Shown one piece after another: positions 62,681 to 64,000 of a stretch of DNA of 64,000 bases. Within the stretch, counting starts at the first letter, position 1. Every line of letters begins with the position of its first letter. This DNA is from Paeniglutamicibacter sp. Y32M11 (lineage in GTDB: Bacteria; Actinomycetota; Actinomycetes; Actinomycetales; Micrococcaceae), in assembly GCF_019285735.1 (NCBI RefSeq), contig NZ_CP079107.1, forward strand, positions 3,286,001 to 3,350,000, in the 5' to 3' direction. The notes under the pieces were generated by a model, which worked only from the letters and a program-made list of their open reading frames with translations, was not told the origin of the DNA and ran no database searches. Both the position numbers and the translations under genes were made by a program.

Positions 62681-64000
62681 AAATCACCCACAACCTCAGA
62701 AAGACGCTCGGTGCAACCGCGGCGATGAGCCTTGCGGCAAGCCTCCTCGCCGGAAGCATCCTTGCCGGAAGCACGCTGCCGGCCAACGCGGCCCCGGCCA
62801 CTGAAAGCGACCCGATTGTGCAGGGCGGTTCTGGTGGAGCCTATATGCCGACAACGATATTGCCACTGGTAGAGTCCCAGCTCGGATTGGGCACATCACT
62901 CAAGGCCGGGGAGGCTGCTTCGGTCAAGGTCCCGGGGTTGGCCAACGGCTCTGCGCTGGTCAGGCTCAGCGTCCTGTCGCCCAAGAAGGACCTCATGCTC
63001 AACGCCGCAGAAACTCCCGCTTTAAGCACGCCTGCGGGAGTCTCGGCCAGCACCACTGTCCTCGTTCCGGTGAAGGCCGGTTCAATCGCCCTCTCGGCAA
63101 CTCAGGATACAGATATCCGGGTCGAAGTCGTTTCGACATTCGGCGACGGGGAACTCGGGGCCGGCGGAACGAAGGCACTCGATTCCCCGGTCAACCGTGC
63201 CGACTCCGCCGATGCCTACGGCATCGGCGCTGCAGCCGGAGATGAAAAGGTGGGAGTGGGGGTTGTCGGTCGCGGCGGCGTCCCATCCACAGATGTACGT
63301 GCCGCACATGTGTCGGTGGTGGCGACCGCTAACGGAGACGAAAACATCTTGATCGAAGGCGTCGAACAGCGCCTTCACGCGGGGACAAACGTCATCAACA
63401 CCATCGCCAACGTCTCGGATCTCGGCACTGTAGACGTGACATCGGATGCGCTCGACACCAAGGTTTTCGTGCGCGGATTCGTTCGCGGTGCGGCGCAAAA
63501 CGAGACGACTCAGAGCATCGACAACGGCTTCAACGCCAGCGTCGACGCCCCGACCGTCCGTCTAGACGTTGCCGAGGATACCCCAGCAACCGTCGATCTG
63601 AAGGCGCCGACCGACGCAACCCACGTATTGGTTTCCGTCTCGGCAAATAACGCCACCGAGTCGACGTTCCTGCAGGTCGGAGCGTCCATACCGGGCCGCG
63701 GCAAAGGAATCATCGCCAACCCGCAAGAACCAACGAGCAACCAGATCGCCCTGGCTGAGCTGGACGATCAGGGCCTGTTGCCGCTGTCGATCCGATTCGG
63801 TAGTGCCGATGTCACGGTCAAGCTCTTGGGCTCAGTGGCTGGCAACGCCAGGCGCTCCGGGGCCGCAGCCGAACTTGTGATCACCTCTCCGGAGGCGGAC
63901 GCGGAAGTGGACCTGCGCACGGTCGGAACCTTCACCGTGACAGGGTCGATCACCACGCCCAATTCATCGCTGGACCGTGTGGACGTCACTGCCGATGGGC
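62677..64000 (+). CDS. Large secreted beta-rich protein, truncated by window end
   Basis: From ATG 62677, with AAGGGAG seven bases upstream and coupled to the LAVAG gene stop, the frame is open through the last base (about 441 codons, no stop). It has a Sec signal peptide (KTLGATAAMSLAASLLAGS, cleavage near PANAAPA). The mature part is Val/Ala/Thr-rich with short repeating beta segments (VKVPGLANGSALVRLSVLSP, VLVPVKAGSIALSATQD, VTVKLLGSVAGNA). No Cys or catalytic motif is visible so far. It looks like a surface or fibre component that may work with the LAVAG-tailed protein. Anchor or later domains lie outside the window. Confidence 0.8.
   Translation, partial: MKITHNLRKTLGATAAMSLAASLLAGSILAGSTLPANAAPATESDPIVQGGSGGAYMPTTILPLVESQLGLGTSLKAGEAASVKVPGLANGSALVRLSVLSPKKDLMLNAAETPALSTPAGVSASTTVLVPVKAGSIALSATQDTDIRVEVVSTFGDGELGAGGTKALDSPVNRADSADAYGIGAAAGDEKVGVGVVGRGGVPSTDVRAAHVSVVATANGDENILIEGVEQRLHAGTNVINTIANVSDLGTVDVTSDALDTKVFVRGFVRGAAQNETTQSIDNGFNASVDAPTVRLDVAEDTPATVDLKAPTDATHVLVSVSANNATESTFLQVGASIPGRGKGIIANPQEPTSNQIALAELDDQGLLPLSIRFGSADVTVKLLGSVAGNARRSGAAAELVITSPEADAEVDLRTVGTFTVTGSITTPNSSLDRVDVTADG

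Overview
The window looks like chromosome from a high-GC Gram-positive actinobacterium, most likely family Micrococcaceae (Arthrobacter, Paeniglutamicibacter or Glutamicibacter type). The signs are GC-rich codon third positions, frequent GTG and TTG starts, a DUF222-HNH protein, a DUF6318-type lipoprotein, PucR-family regulators, SpoIID-LGFP envelope proteins and an actinobacterial sialic acid operon. Genus is inference. No rRNA, tRNA, CRISPR array, transposase or integrase was recognised.

Layout. 0.3-11.4 kb: a small acidic protein, a LysR regulator, a secreted SpoIID/beta-helix protein broken by one in-frame amber codon, a 3-hydroxyisobutyryl-CoA hydrolase, a 1418-residue secreted protein carrying nine practically identical 270-bp repeats, and a frameshifted TetR gene. 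11.4-20.3 kb: an amino-acid oxidation neighbourhood with an MFS exporter, an FMN/3Fe-4S glutamate-synthase-like protein, a tryptophan/phenylalanine-monooxygenase-like flavoenzyme, an APC amino acid permease, a divergent PucR regulator and a nitrilase-family amidase; together these could turn an aromatic amino acid into its arylacetamide and then the acid. 20.6-28.5 kb: a palindrome-controlled membrane protein made of Leu/Gly heptads, a glutathione peroxidase, an ABM-domain membrane protein, lipoproteins and a second PucR regulator. 28.6-34.7 kb: an MHS transporter, a ThDP enzyme, a YtcJ-like amidohydrolase and an AllC-like hydrolase, an apparent catabolic unit of unknown substrate that ends at a strong terminator.

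34.8-46.8 kb: an HNH protein, an NmrA-like reductase, and a complete sialic acid uptake and breakdown operon (solute-binding protein, permease, permease-ATPase fusion, ATPase, nanA, nanK, nanE) divergent from a FadR-type regulator, with a promoter and a palindromic operator visible between them. The regulator is followed by an orphan DUF2384-like antitoxin gene. 46.8-54.2 kb: a thioesterase, an MFS transporter, two overlapping secreted/lipoprotein genes, a VOC protein, a metallophosphoesterase that lost its GHDH segment, and a GH15 glycosidase. 54.3-59.6 kb: a NarL-type two-component system followed by a NatAB-like ABC exporter, then an XRE/DUF2975 pair under a palindrome. 60-64 kb: a less GC-rich segment with an unrecognised three-TM protein, and a surface-protein pair (an LAVAG-tailed anchor protein and a secreted protein that runs off the window).

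Three genes (SpoIID-like, TetR, metallophosphoesterase) are each broken by one small lesion, which suggests recent decay or uncorrected sequencing errors. All functional names rest on motifs read by eye, not on database searches.
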